DNA from: G963666705 sp963666705
GTDB taxonomy: Bacteria > Pseudomonadota > Alphaproteobacteria > CADEGL01
DNA: 64,000 nt
Reading direction: 5' to 3'
NCBI GenBank assembly: GCA_963666705.2
Contig: CAXXKO010000016.1
Location: 1 to 64,000 of the forward strand
The position numbers and the translations under genes are program-made. Under the pieces are notes generated by a model. It had not been told where the DNA came from. It saw nothing but the letters and a program-made list of their open reading frames with translations, and searched no databases. Positions 40,574-49,435 of the stretch are shown piece by piece. Position 1 is the stretch's first letter. Each line of letters begins with the position of its first letter.

Positions 40574-40774
40574 TTGGACGGCCTCGAAACATATCTCGCC
40601 ATGGGTGGCTACGCCGCCTACGTCTGGCCCGCCTTCGGCGTTGCCGCGGTGGTGCTGATCGGCCTCCTGCTCGAGTCCTGGCGCGCGGCGCGCGCGCGGG
40701 AGGCCGAGCTGGCCACCCTTCAATCCGATCCGGGGATGCGCCGTCGGCGTGGCGCCGAAGGGGACGGGGCGTGA
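40574..40774 (+). CDS. ccmD: Haem exporter protein CcmD
   Basis: A 66-residue single-helix protein from TTG 40574: GGYAAYVWPAFGVAAVVLIG followed by a basic, arginine-rich tail, the standard CcmD pattern. It helps release holo-CcmE from CcmABC. It overlaps ccmE by four bases. Confidence 0.9.
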   Translation: MDGLETYLAMGGYAAYVWPAFGVAAVVLIGLLLESWRAARAREAELATLQSDPGMRRRRGAEGDGA

Positions 40775-41223
40775 AGCCGAAGAGCCGCCGGATGTGGCTC
40801 GTGCTCCTGGCGCTCGGTGGCCTCGGTGGGGCCGTGGCGCTCGTCCTCATGGCGCTCGAGGAGAACATCGTCTTCTTCTATTCGCCGACCGAGCTCGTGG
40901 AGAAGGATATCGACCCCGGCCGGCGCCTGCGCATCGGCGGCCTCGTCGAGGAAGGCAGCGTCGTGCGCGGCGGGGCGGACGGCCTCATCGCGTTCCGCGT
41001 CACCGACCTCTCCGAATCCGTCCCCGTCCGCTACAGGGGCCTGCTGCCCGACCTGTTCCGGGAGGGGCAGGGCGTGGTGGCCGAGGGGATGCTGGGCGCC
41101 GACGGCACCTTCGAGGCCAGCACCATCCTGGCCAAGCACGACGAGACCTATATGCCGCCCGAGGTGGCGGAGGCGCTCAAAAAATCCGGCCAGTGGCAGG
41201 GTGAAGGGGAGGAGGCGGAATGA
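40771..41223 (+). CDS. ccmE: Periplasmic haem chaperone CcmE
   Basis: A 150-residue protein with one N-terminal membrane anchor and an OB-fold periplasmic domain. The covalent haem-binding motif is AKHDETYMP, with His123 and Tyr127. FFYSPTELVE and RIGGLVEEGSV are family blocks. It carries haem from CcmC to CcmF. It overlaps ccmD and ccmF by four bases each. Confidence 0.95.
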   Translation: MKPKSRRMWLVLLALGGLGGAVALVLMALEENIVFFYSPTELVEKDIDPGRRLRIGGLVEEGSVVRGGADGLIAFRVTDLSESVPVRYRGLLPDLFREGQGVVAEGMLGADGTFEASTILAKHDETYMPPEVAEALKKSGQWQGEGEEAE

Positions 41224-43208
41224 TCGCCGAGATCGGCCACTACGCCGTCGCCCTCGCCCTCGTCACGTCTCTCGCCCAGGCCAGTGTGCCCCTCTGGGGG
41301 GCGGCGCGGGGCGACGCGCGCCTCATGGCGGTGGCCGCGCCCGCGGCCCTCCTCCAGTTCCTCCTGGTGCTCGTCGCGTTCGCCGCGCTGACCCAGGCCT
41401 ACGTGACGTCCGACTTCTCGCTCCTGAACGTGGCCCAGAACAGCCACTCGGCGAAGCCGCTCCTCTATAAGATCTCCGGCGTGTGGGCCAATCACGAGGG
41501 CTCGATGCTGCTCTGGGTCCTGATCCTGACCCTCTTCGGCGGCGCCGTCGCCGTCTTCGGCACCAACCTGCCGCCGGGCCTGCGCGCCCGCGTACTCGCC
41601 ATTCAGGGGCTGATCGGGGCGGGCTTCCTCGCCTTCATCCTCTTCACCTCCAACCCCTTCGAGCGCCTGGTGCCCGCACCCTTCGACGGCAGCGGCCTGA
41701 ACCCCCTGCTCCAGGACCCCGGCCTCGCCTTCCACCCGCCCATGCTCTATCTCGGCTATGTCGGGTTCTCGATCGCCTTCTCCTTCGCCATCGCGGCCCT
41801 GATCGAGGGCCGGGTGGACGCGGCCTGGGCGCGCTGGGTGCGGCCCTGGACGCTGGCGGCCTGGGGGTTCCTGAGCCTCGGCATCGCGCTCGGTAGCTGG
41901 TGGGCCTATTACGAGCTCGGCTGGGGCGGCTGGTGGTTCTGGGACCCGGTCGAGAACGCTTCCTTCATGCCCTGGCTCGCGGGCACGGCGCTCCTGCATT
42001 CGGCGACCGTCGTCGAGAAGCGCGACGCGCTCAAGAGCTGGACCATCCTGCTCGCCATCCTGGTCTTCTCCCTGAGCCTCATCGGCACCTTCCTGGTGCG
42101 CTCAGGCGTGCTCACCTCGGTCCACGCCTTCGCCACCGATCCCGGGCGCGGCCTCTTCATCCTCGCCCTTCTGGTGATCGTCATCGGCGGCTCCCTCACC
42201 CTCTTCGCCATCCGCGCGCCGCGCCTGCGTGGGGGCGGCCTGTTCGCGCCCATGAGCCGCGAGGGGGCGCTGGTGCTCAACAACCTGCTCCTGACCACGG
42301 CTACGGTCACGGTATTCCTCGGCACCCTCTATCCCCTCTTCCTCGACGCCCTGACCGGCGACAAGATCTCGGTCGGCGCGCCCTTCTTCGAGGCCACCTT
42401 CGTGCCGCTGATGGTGCCGATGCTGGTGGCCATGGCGGTCGGCCCCATGCTGGCATGGAAGCGCGCCGACCTCGCGGGCGCGCTGTCGCGCCTGTGGTTC
42501 GCCCTCGCCGCGGCGGCGGCGGCGGCTTTCGTCACCCTCTACCGCCATGAGGACGGGCCGTTCCTGGCGGCGCTCGGCATGGCCCTCGCTGGCTGGCTCA
42601 TCGCCGGCGTGCTCGTCGAGTTGGCTGGCCGCCTCAAGCTCTTCCGCGTCCCGCTCGGCGACAGCCTCGGCCGCGCCCGCCATCTGCCGCGCGCGACCTA
42701 CGGCATGACCATCGCCCATCTCGGCATCGGCATCGTCGTTGCCGGGATCACGGCCGCCTCGGCCTGGCAGCAGGAGAGCATCCAGACCCAGCGCATCGGC
42801 GAGACGGTGGAGGTCGCGGGCTACGGCTTCACACTCCTCGACGTGGAGGCGGGCTTGGGCCCCAACTACCGGGTCGAGCGCGCGACCTTCAGCCTCACGC
42901 GCGACGGTGAGGCGGTCGCCACGCTCTTCCCCGAGAAGCGCTTCTACCCCGTCGAGGGGCGGCAGACGACCGAGGCAGCCATCCACACCACCTGGCTCGC
43001 CGACCTCTATGCGGTGGTCGGCGACGCCGATGGCACCGGCGGCTGGACCACGCGGCTCTATCACAATCCGCTGGTGCCCTGGATCTGGATCGGGGTCCTG
43101 GTCATGGTCCTGGGCGGCGGCGTCTCCCTGACCGACCGGCGCCACCGGGTCGGCGCTCCGGCCCGCGCCCGGCGGCGCGCCAGCACCGCCGCCCAACCCG
43201 CGGAATGA
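41220..43208 (+). CDS. ccmF: Cytochrome c haem lyase subunit CcmF
   Basis: A 662-residue polytopic membrane protein. It has the WWD haem-binding motif GGWWFWDPVENASFMPWL, conserved NHEGSMLLW and HPPMLYLGY stretches, and a periplasmic domain near 530-630 (YPVEGRQTTEAAI). Together with CcmG, CcmH and CcmI it attaches haem to the CXXCH site of apocytochromes. Confidence 0.95.
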   Translation: MIAEIGHYAVALALVTSLAQASVPLWGAARGDARLMAVAAPAALLQFLLVLVAFAALTQAYVTSDFSLLNVAQNSHSAKPLLYKISGVWANHEGSMLLWVLILTLFGGAVAVFGTNLPPGLRARVLAIQGLIGAGFLAFILFTSNPFERLVPAPFDGSGLNPLLQDPGLAFHPPMLYLGYVGFSIAFSFAIAALIEGRVDAAWARWVRPWTLAAWGFLSLGIALGSWWAYYELGWGGWWFWDPVENASFMPWLAGTALLHSATVVEKRDALKSWTILLAILVFSLSLIGTFLVRSGVLTSVHAFATDPGRGLFILALLVIVIGGSLTLFAIRAPRLRGGGLFAPMSREGALVLNNLLLTTATVTVFLGTLYPLFLDALTGDKISVGAPFFEATFVPLMVPMLVAMAVGPMLAWKRADLAGALSRLWFALAAAAAAAFVTLYRHEDGPFLAALGMALAGWLIAGVLVELAGRLKLFRVPLGDSLGRARHLPRATYGMTIAHLGIGIVVAGITAASAWQQESIQTQRIGETVEVAGYGFTLLDVEAGLGPNYRVERATFSLTRDGEAVATLFPEKRFYPVEGRQTTEAAIHTTWLADLYAVVGDADGTGGWTTRLYHNPLVPWIWIGVLVMVLGGGVSLTDRRHRVGAPARARRRASTAAQPAE

Positions 43209-43753
43209 GGCGCCTTTTCCATATTCTGCCGGCCGCGGCCTTCGTGCTGACGGCGGCGGTCTTCGCCTGGATGCTCTACCAGGGGCAGTTCATGGGCCGC
43301 GACCCCTCGATCCTGCCCTCGGCGCTCATCGACAAGCCGGCGCCCGAATTCACGCTGCCGCCCCTGCGCGCCGGCGGGCCCGGCCTCTCGTCCACCGACC
43401 TCGCGGGCCAGGTCTCGGTGGTCAACGTCTTCGCCTCCTGGTGCGTGCCCTGCAAGGCCGAGCATCCGCTGCTCATGCGCCTGCGCGAGGACGGCGCCGC
43501 CGCCCTCTATGGCCTCAACTACAAGGACGAGCGCGCCGACGCCGTCACCTGGCTCGACCGGCTCGGCGACCCCTACGACCGCATCGGCGCCGACCGCGAC
43601 GGCCGGGTCGCCATCGACTGGGGCGTCTACGGGGTGCCCGAGACCTTCATCCTCGATGGCGAGGGCCGCATTCGCTACAAGCATGTCGGCCCCATCACGC
43701 CGGCCGACTACGAGGATGTGATCCTGCCTATCATCGAGGAGCTGGGCGGATGA
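43205..43753 (+). CDS. ccmG: Thiol:disulfide oxidoreductase CcmG/DsbE
   Basis: A 182-residue membrane-anchored thioredoxin-fold protein with active site FASWCVPCKAEHP near residues 77-85 and the cis-Pro block YGVPETFILDG. It keeps apocytochrome CXXCH cysteines reduced, with CcmH. Coding overlaps ccmF and ccmH by four bases. Confidence 0.94.
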   Translation: MRRLFHILPAAAFVLTAAVFAWMLYQGQFMGRDPSILPSALIDKPAPEFTLPPLRAGGPGLSSTDLAGQVSVVNVFASWCVPCKAEHPLLMRLREDGAAALYGLNYKDERADAVTWLDRLGDPYDRIGADRDGRVAIDWGVYGVPETFILDGEGRIRYKHVGPITPADYEDVILPIIEELGG

Positions 43754-44232
43754 AGCATCTGTTCTTCGCAGTGCTTCTGCTGATCGTTCCGTTCACGGCC
43801 CTCGCGGTCGAGCCGGACGAGGTGCTGGCGGATCCCGCGCTCGAGGCCCGGGCGCGGGAGATCAGCAAGGGGCTGCGCTGCCTCGTGTGCCAGAACCAGT
43901 CGATCGACGATTCGAACGCCGGCCTCGCGCGCGACCTGCGCATCATCGTGCGCGAGCGGCTCACGGCAGGCGACACGGACGCCCAGGTCTTCGCCTTCGC
44001 GGTCGAGCGCTATGGCGACTTCGTCCTGTTGGAACCGCCCTTCAAGGCCACCACCTGGCTGCTCTGGGGCGGCCCGGCACTGGTGCTGATCCTCGGCGGC
44101 ATCGGCGTCGCCGTCTTCCTTCGCCGCCGGCGGGCGACCGCGGCGAGCACGGCACCGCCGCCGCTCACGGACGCGGAGCGCGCCCGGCTCGACACCCTCC
44201 TCGGCGACCGCGACGCATCGGAGCGCACATGA
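43750..44232 (+). CDS. ccmH: Cytochrome c maturation protein CcmH (CcmL/CycL type)
   Basis: A 160-residue protein with signal peptide, the redox motif LRCLVCQNQSI (Cys44 and Cys47) and a C-terminal membrane helix (WGGPALVLILGGIGVAVFL). It resolves the disulfide between CcmG and apocytochrome. The start at ATG 43750 overlaps the ccmG end. A longer open frame upstream is antiphase shadow. Confidence 0.94.
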   Translation: MKHLFFAVLLLIVPFTALAVEPDEVLADPALEARAREISKGLRCLVCQNQSIDDSNAGLARDLRIIVRERLTAGDTDAQVFAFAVERYGDFVLLEPPFKATTWLLWGGPALVLILGGIGVAVFLRRRRATAASTAPPPLTDAERARLDTLLGDRDASERT

Positions 44233-45620
44233 CGCTCTGGCTCCTCCTCGCGATCATGACGGCAGTCGCCATCGGCCTCCTGATCTGGCCCCTCATGCGG
44301 CGCCACCGCCCCGCCGCCGACAGGGCCGACTACGACATCGAGGTCTACAAGGACCAGCTCGCGGAGGTGGAGCGCGACCAGGCCAGGGGCGTCCTCGCCA
44401 CGGCCGAGGCGGAAGCGGCGCGGACCGAGATCGCCCGCCGCATGCTCTCGGCCGACGCGGCGCGGGAGGGCGCCGGGGCCGCAACGCCGCCGGGCGCGCG
44501 GCCCTGGGCCGCGGCCGTGGCGCTCGCGATCGTCGTGCCGTTCGCCGCCCTCGCCATATACCTCTCCCTCGGCGCGCCGGGCGAACCCGACCGGCCGCTG
44601 GCGGGCCGCGAGGCCGAGCGCGGACAAACGTCCGGTGGCGTGCCGGACGACATGGTGGAACAGGTCGAGGCGTTGGCCGCGCGGGCGCGCGAGAACCCTG
44701 GCGACCTCGATGCCTGGGCCTTCCTCGCACGCAGTTACTTCGTCCTCGAACGCTACGAGGAGGCCGCGGACGCCTACCGCCACGTCCTCGCCCAGACGGA
44801 GCCCACACCCGACCTCCTCTCGGCACTCGGCGAGAGCATCGTCCACGCGCGCGACGGCATGGTGACCGAGAAGGCGGCCGGCATCTTCGAGCGGGTGCTG
44901 GCGCTGCGGCCGGGCGAGCCGGGCGCGCGCTACTTCCTCGGCCTTGCGGACGTCCAGGCCGGGCGTTTCCGGGAGGGGCTCGAGATGTGGAGCGCGCTCG
45001 AGCGCGATACGCCCGCTGGCGCGCCTTGGCTCGAGAACCTGCGCGCCAGCATCCGGGCGCTGGCGGCCGACCTCGGTGTCGATCCCGAGACGGTGCTGAC
45101 GGCCCGGGAAGAGACGGCCGCGCCCGGCCCCGGCCGCGAGGAGGTGGAGGCCGCGGCGGCGATGTCCGAGGACGAGCGCCAGGCGATGATCCGCGCCATG
45201 GTGGCGCGCCTCACGGCCCGCCTCGAGGAAGAGCCGGACGACCTGGAGGGCTGGATGATGCTCGGCCGCTCCCACACCGTGCTGGGCGACCTGGACGCCT
45301 CGGCCCAGGCCTATGCGCGCGCGGCCGCGCTCGCGCCCGGCGACATCGACGTGCTGACGGCCCAGGCCGATGCCCTCTTCGCCCTGGCCGACCGCGACCG
45401 GGCCATGCCGGGTGAGTTGCTGCCGCTCTTGCGGCGCATGCTCGAGCTCGATCCGGACGAAGAGACGGCGCTCTGGGTCCTGGGGGCGGCCGAAGCGGCG
45501 GCTGGCGATGCCGTGGCCGCCCGCGCCCTGTGGACCCGGCTCCGCGACCGCCTGCCCGAGGGCTCGGAGCAGCGCGCCGAGCTCGACCGCCAGATCGAGG
45601 CGCTCAACGGCGGCGAGTAG
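44229..45620 (+). CDS. ccmI: Apocytochrome chaperone CcmI (CycH)
   Basis: A 463-residue protein. Two N-terminal membrane helices (WLLLAIMTAVAIGLLIWPL and VALAIVVPFAALAIYLSL) flank a basic/coiled loop with DYDIEVYKDQLAEVERD, as in CcmI. The periplasmic part is a TPR domain, for example LDAWAFLARSYFVLERYEEA and LEGWMMLGRSHTVLGDLDAS. It binds the C-terminus of apocytochromes. It is the last gene of the cluster and overlaps ccmH by four bases. Confidence 0.92.
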   Translation: MTLWLLLAIMTAVAIGLLIWPLMRRHRPAADRADYDIEVYKDQLAEVERDQARGVLATAEAEAARTEIARRMLSADAAREGAGAATPPGARPWAAAVALAIVVPFAALAIYLSLGAPGEPDRPLAGREAERGQTSGGVPDDMVEQVEALAARARENPGDLDAWAFLARSYFVLERYEEAADAYRHVLAQTEPTPDLLSALGESIVHARDGMVTEKAAGIFERVLALRPGEPGARYFLGLADVQAGRFREGLEMWSALERDTPAGAPWLENLRASIRALAADLGVDPETVLTAREETAAPGPGREEVEAAAAMSEDERQAMIRAMVARLTARLEEEPDDLEGWMMLGRSHTVLGDLDASAQAYARAAALAPGDIDVLTAQADALFALADRDRAMPGELLPLLRRMLELDPDEETALWVLGAAEAAAGDAVAARALWTRLRDRLPEGSEQRAELDRQIEALNGGE

Positions 45621-45775
45621 CGCGGATCGCCCGCGATCCGATCGGCCATGGATTTTAATCGGGATGCGGGACTAATTTTCCTCGTATCATATTATGGTGA
45701 GAGCCGCCTAATTTCCATTGGTCTCGTTGCTGTTCGAGCCGACCATAGGCATACTTTACTTCAATTCGAAGCCGT

Positions 45776-46251
45776 GTGGCGGCAACACGGGTTGCGGTGG
45801 GTCAGGATAGACGCACGATCGTTCCGAATGACGGCATTCGGGAGGGCCTCATCCCGGTCTGGCCGACCATCTTCATTCAGCGGCTCATTCCCGAGCATGA
45901 AGCGCCCACCGCGTCCCTCATCGGGTTCGTGTTGGAGATGGACTGGAAGACGGAGAGCCTCACTACCCAGTACCGCAACGACCTCTTCACGAGCGGCCAC
46001 CGCGCCGTCCAATGGCTCCACCAGTGGATCAATCAGGGCCTCGAGGATTACTTCAAATGGCTCGGCGCCGCCTACCGGGTCGAGGGCGCGGTCCAGGGCT
46101 GGCCCAACATCAACCGCCCAGGCTCATGCTGATGTGGCCTGCCTTCATCAACCACCTCGTCCACCCCAACCTCTCCAAGACCCCGCGCATCAGCGTCAGC
46201 TTCAACACCGTCCTGCGCCCCAAAGACGAACAGCTTCCCGATATGGGTTGA
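45776..46251 (+). pseudogene. 2OG-Fe(II) oxygenase (PF13759-like) with internal deletion
   Basis: The first frame (from about 45776) reads VWPTIFIQRLIPEHEAPT and LHQWINQGLEDYFKWLGAAY, to GWPNINRPG, then stops. In a +1-related frame, LMLMWPAFINHLVHPNLS and PRISVSFNTVL follow to the stop at 46251. These match the start and end of small prolyl-hydroxylase-like oxygenases. The His-x-Asp region between NR-PG and the final PG-L-L/M block is missing. A deletion joining two Pro-Gly-coding sites explains the junction. Inactive. Confidence 0.6.
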
Positions 46252-46253
46252 GG

Positions 46254-46270
46254 GGCGCCGAATCGGCGCC
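46254..46270. other. Short perfect hairpin before the radical SAM gene
   Basis: GGCGCCG, AAT, CGGCGCC, just after the stop of the oxygenase remnant. There is no T run, so it is at best a weak terminator or mRNA end stabiliser. Confidence 0.4.
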
Positions 46271-46367
46271 AAAGTGACCCCATTGGCCGAGGGGACGTAA
46301 ATTGCGAGCGTTTTCCCCTGGAATGCGCTAGTTTCCACGCCATGGCGCAGGGCTCGGAGGCGAGAGA

Positions 46368-47927
46368 ATGACCGGAGCGGACGGCGCGGCGCGGCGTAAG
46401 TTCCATATCGACATGATCAAGCCGTCCCATTACGACGACGACGGCTACGTCATCCAGTGGCGCAAGGCCTGGGTGCCGTCGAACACGCTCTCGAGCCTCT
46501 ACGGCATCACGCTCGACGCCATCCACTCGAAGGCGCTCGGCGAGGAGGTCGATGTCGTCATCAACGCCTGCGACGAGACCAATACCATCGTGCCGCTCAA
46601 GGATGTGATCCGGCGCCAGAAGGGGGCCGACGGCGTCGTTTGCCTGGTCGGCGTGCAGTCAAACCAGTTCCCGCGCGCCATGGACATGGCGCGCGAGCTC
46701 CGCGCCCACGGCATCCAGGTCGCCATCGGCGGGTTCCACGCCAGCGGCTGTATCGCCATGCTGCCCGAGCTGCCGCCCGACTTGAAGGAGGCGCTCGACC
46801 TCGGCATCACTCTCTACGCCGGCGAGGGCGAGGGGCGGCTGGCCGAGTTCTACCTCGACGCCCTCCACGGTCGCATGAAACCCATCTACAACTACATGAG
46901 CGACCTGCCGGGCATGGAGGGTCAGCCCACGCCTTTCCTGCCCAAGGAGATGGTGCGGCGCTACGGCGGCTCGATCGCGTGTTACGACGCCGGGCGCGGC
47001 TGCCCCTTCCAGTGCAGCTTCTGCACCATCATCAACGTGCAGGGGCGGAAGTCGCGCTTCCGCGACGCCGACGACGTCGAGCACCTGGTTCGGGCCAACG
47101 TGGCCCAGGGCATCAACCGCTACTTCATCACCGACGACAACTTCGCCCGCAACCGGAACTGGGAGGCGATCTTCGACCGCCTGGGCGATTTGCGTGAGGA
47201 GCTGGACCTCCCCTTCTCCATCATCATCCAGGTCGACACCCTGTGTCACAAGATCGAGGGCTTCATCCCCAAGGCCAAGCGGGCCGGGGTGGCTCGGGTC
47301 TTCATCGGGCTCGAGAACATCAACCCCGAAAACTTGATGGCGGCGAAGAAGCGCCAGAACCGCATCACCGAATACCGCACCATGCTGCAGGCCTGGCGCG
47401 ACCAGCAGATCATCACCTACGCGGGCTACATCCTCGGCTTTCCGGCCGATACGCCCGAGCGTATCGCGCACGACATCGAGATCATCAAGCGCGAGCTGCC
47501 CATCGACATCCTGGAGTTCTTCTGCCTGACGCCCCTGCCGGGCTCCGAGGATCACAAGAGCCTCTTCATGGCCGATGTCCCGATGGACCCGGACATGAAC
47601 ATCTACGACCTCGAGCATGTCTGCACCGGCCACCCGGTCATGAGCAAGGACGAGTGGCAAGGCATCTACCGGCGGGCCTGGGAGCTGTTCTATTCCGACG
47701 ACCATATCGCGACGCTGATGAAGCGCATGGTCGTGAGCGGCAACAAGCCCGAGCGCATCTGGGCCCACGTGCTCCAGTTCGCCGGCTGCATCCGGTTCGA
47801 GAAGGTTCATCCGCTCCAGGGCGGCTACTTCCGGCGCAAGGTGCGCACCCAGCGCCGCTCCGGCATGACAGTCGAGCCCGCGGTCCTGTTCTATCCCAAG
47901 CGCCTGTGGGATATCCTCACCACCTAA
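46368..47927 (+). CDS. Radical SAM protein, B12-binding-domain type
   Basis: A 519-residue protein. The N-terminal 190 residues resemble a cobalamin-binding Rossmann-like domain (VVCLVGVQSNQFPRAMDMA, VAIGGFHASG) without the classical DxHxxG motif. The radical SAM core has GRGCPFQCSFCTI with the CX3CX2C cluster (about residues 211-218), followed by RYFITDDNFARN, FIGLENINPENL and GYILGFPADTPERI. Members modify lipids, hopanoids or natural products. The ATG is preceded by GGAGGCGAGA. A tiny acidic-tailed protein follows; the substrate is unknown. Confidence 0.85.
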   Translation: MTGADGAARRKFHIDMIKPSHYDDDGYVIQWRKAWVPSNTLSSLYGITLDAIHSKALGEEVDVVINACDETNTIVPLKDVIRRQKGADGVVCLVGVQSNQFPRAMDMARELRAHGIQVAIGGFHASGCIAMLPELPPDLKEALDLGITLYAGEGEGRLAEFYLDALHGRMKPIYNYMSDLPGMEGQPTPFLPKEMVRRYGGSIACYDAGRGCPFQCSFCTIINVQGRKSRFRDADDVEHLVRANVAQGINRYFITDDNFARNRNWEAIFDRLGDLREELDLPFSIIIQVDTLCHKIEGFIPKAKRAGVARVFIGLENINPENLMAAKKRQNRITEYRTMLQAWRDQQIITYAGYILGFPADTPERIAHDIEIIKRELPIDILEFFCLTPLPGSEDHKSLFMADVPMDPDMNIYDLEHVCTGHPVMSKDEWQGIYRRAWELFYSDDHIATLMKRMVVSGNKPERIWAHVLQFAGCIRFEKVHPLQGGYFRRKVRTQRRSGMTVEPAVLFYPKRLWDILTT

Positions 47928-47955
47928 TGTCCCGTTCGCGGCCTATGCGCTCCGC

Positions 47956-48156
47956 ATGTGGCTCCTGTGCCGGCGCATCAAGCGCGACCCGGCGACCAAA
48001 AGCTATATGGACACGGCGCTCACGCCCGTCACCGAGGAGAATGACGAGGACCTGGAGATGTTCGAGCATACCGAGGCCGCCCAGGCCGCCGTCGCCAAGG
48101 CCCAGAAGGAGGCCGCGGCCCGCGCCAGGGCGAGCGTCCCGGCAGCCGCGGAATAG
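47956..48156 (+). CDS. Small hypothetical protein after the radical SAM gene
   Basis: A 66-residue protein with a basic start (WLLCRRIKRDP), an acidic middle (VTEENDEDLEMFEH) and an Ala/Lys-rich helical tail. It starts 29 bp after the radical SAM stop, so it may be its co-transcribed partner. No family recognised. Confidence 0.5.
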   Translation: MWLLCRRIKRDPATKSYMDTALTPVTEENDEDLEMFEHTEAAQAAVAKAQKEAAARARASVPAAAE

Positions 48157-48301
48157 GCGGCTTTTCGACCCGGCGGAAGGCTCGAACCTCAAAATCGGTT
48201 GATTGGCGAAGCCAGCGCGCAATATCTTCGAGGGTATGCAGCGGCGGTCGGCGTGACCGGTTGGTGAAGCCCGTCCGAAAGAGTGGGCTTTGGAGTTTCG
48301 C

Positions 48302-49435
48302 GTGACGAAACGAGTGTTGACTGCCCTGGCCCTGGTGCTGGCCGCGTTCGCCACGGCTGGGCCGGCGGCGGCGGCCGAGCCCAAATGGCTGGTCGAGATC
48401 GTCTACGAGCTGGACACGGCACCCCTCGACCTCTATCCGACGCCGGGCGACGACCCGACCGCCGATCCCCGCGGCTACGTCATCGGCCGCATCGGCCCCA
48501 CCGTGCCGGCCCGCCTCTACGTCGCGTCCGGCGAGGCCGTGCCCGCGCCGCCCGAGGATGGCCTCTGGGTCGCCACGCGCTTTCGCAACAACCTCGAGGG
48601 GCCGGCGGCCGACGCCAAGCGGCTGCTGGTCGTGAGCCAGTTTCCCTTCGCGCCCGATTTCACCTCGCCGAGCGGGATCCAGCCCGCGCTCGCCGCGACA
48701 CTCTCGGGTTTCGCCGGCGGCGTGGCCACCTTCGCCGCCCAGGGCGGCGATATCGCCCTGGCGGATGGCGAGGAAGCGGAGATTGCGTCCGCGACGCGCC
48801 CGGTGACCCGCGAGGAATTCACCGATGGCGTGCTCGCCGCCTATGCGGGCCTGGGTATCGAGGATGCACCTTCGCGCGCGGCGATCGACCGCGAGGCCGA
48901 GGCCATCTTCGGGCCTGCGACCGAGATCACGTTCCACGCGCGTCTCATCGCCATCAATCACGGCCCGGTCGAGCTGGCGGCGGCCGACCTGGCCGTCGCA
49001 TGGGCCGAGGCGCAAAGGATGGCGCGCGAAGGGCCGTATGAGGATGCGCTCGCCGCGCTGGAGACCGTGCTCGACGCGCTCCCCGAGCATCCCCGGGCCG
49101 GGCGGCTGTTCGGCCAGGTTCTCGACCTCGTCGAGGCCGGTGCGGTGGCGGCGCGGGCCGACGGCCGGCTCGTCTTTCCCGCCGGTCAGCCGGACGAGGG
49201 CTTGCGCGCCGTTTGGGCCCTGCATGGCGGCGGCTTCGCCATCTTCGAGCGCCTGGGCGAGACGCCGGCCGCCGGGCGGGTCGCCGCCGTCATCCAGGAG
49301 GATGCCTTCACCACTCACCTGCCGGCGGGCGACTACCGCGTCATCGTCGAAGTCCCTGGCTTCGCGGCCGCCGCGCTCGATGTGTCGATCGAAGGGGAAA
49401 CCGCGTTCGATGTTCCGCTCAGCCTCCCTGAGTGA
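48302..49435 (+). CDS. Exported partner protein of the giant gluzincin
   Basis: A 377-residue secreted protein from GTG 48302, with GGAG upstream; TTG 48290 is an alternative. The signal peptide is TKRVLTALALVLAAFATAGP followed by AAAAEP. The middle contains WLVEIVYELDTAPLDLYP, TLSGFAGGVATFAAQGG and an EDALAALETVLDALPEHP helix pair like a single TPR. The end (HLPAGDYRVIVEVPGF, AALDVSIEGETAFDVPL) looks like a carboxypeptidase-regulatory or Ig-like beta domain. It overlaps the next gene by 26 bases, implying coupled expression. I do not recognise the family. Confidence 0.7.
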   Translation: MTKRVLTALALVLAAFATAGPAAAAEPKWLVEIVYELDTAPLDLYPTPGDDPTADPRGYVIGRIGPTVPARLYVASGEAVPAPPEDGLWVATRFRNNLEGPAADAKRLLVVSQFPFAPDFTSPSGIQPALAATLSGFAGGVATFAAQGGDIALADGEEAEIASATRPVTREEFTDGVLAAYAGLGIEDAPSRAAIDREAEAIFGPATEITFHARLIAINHGPVELAAADLAVAWAEAQRMAREGPYEDALAALETVLDALPEHPRAGRLFGQVLDLVEAGAVAARADGRLVFPAGQPDEGLRAVWALHGGGFAIFERLGETPAAGRVAAVIQEDAFTTHLPAGDYRVIVEVPGFAAAALDVSIEGETAFDVPLSLPE

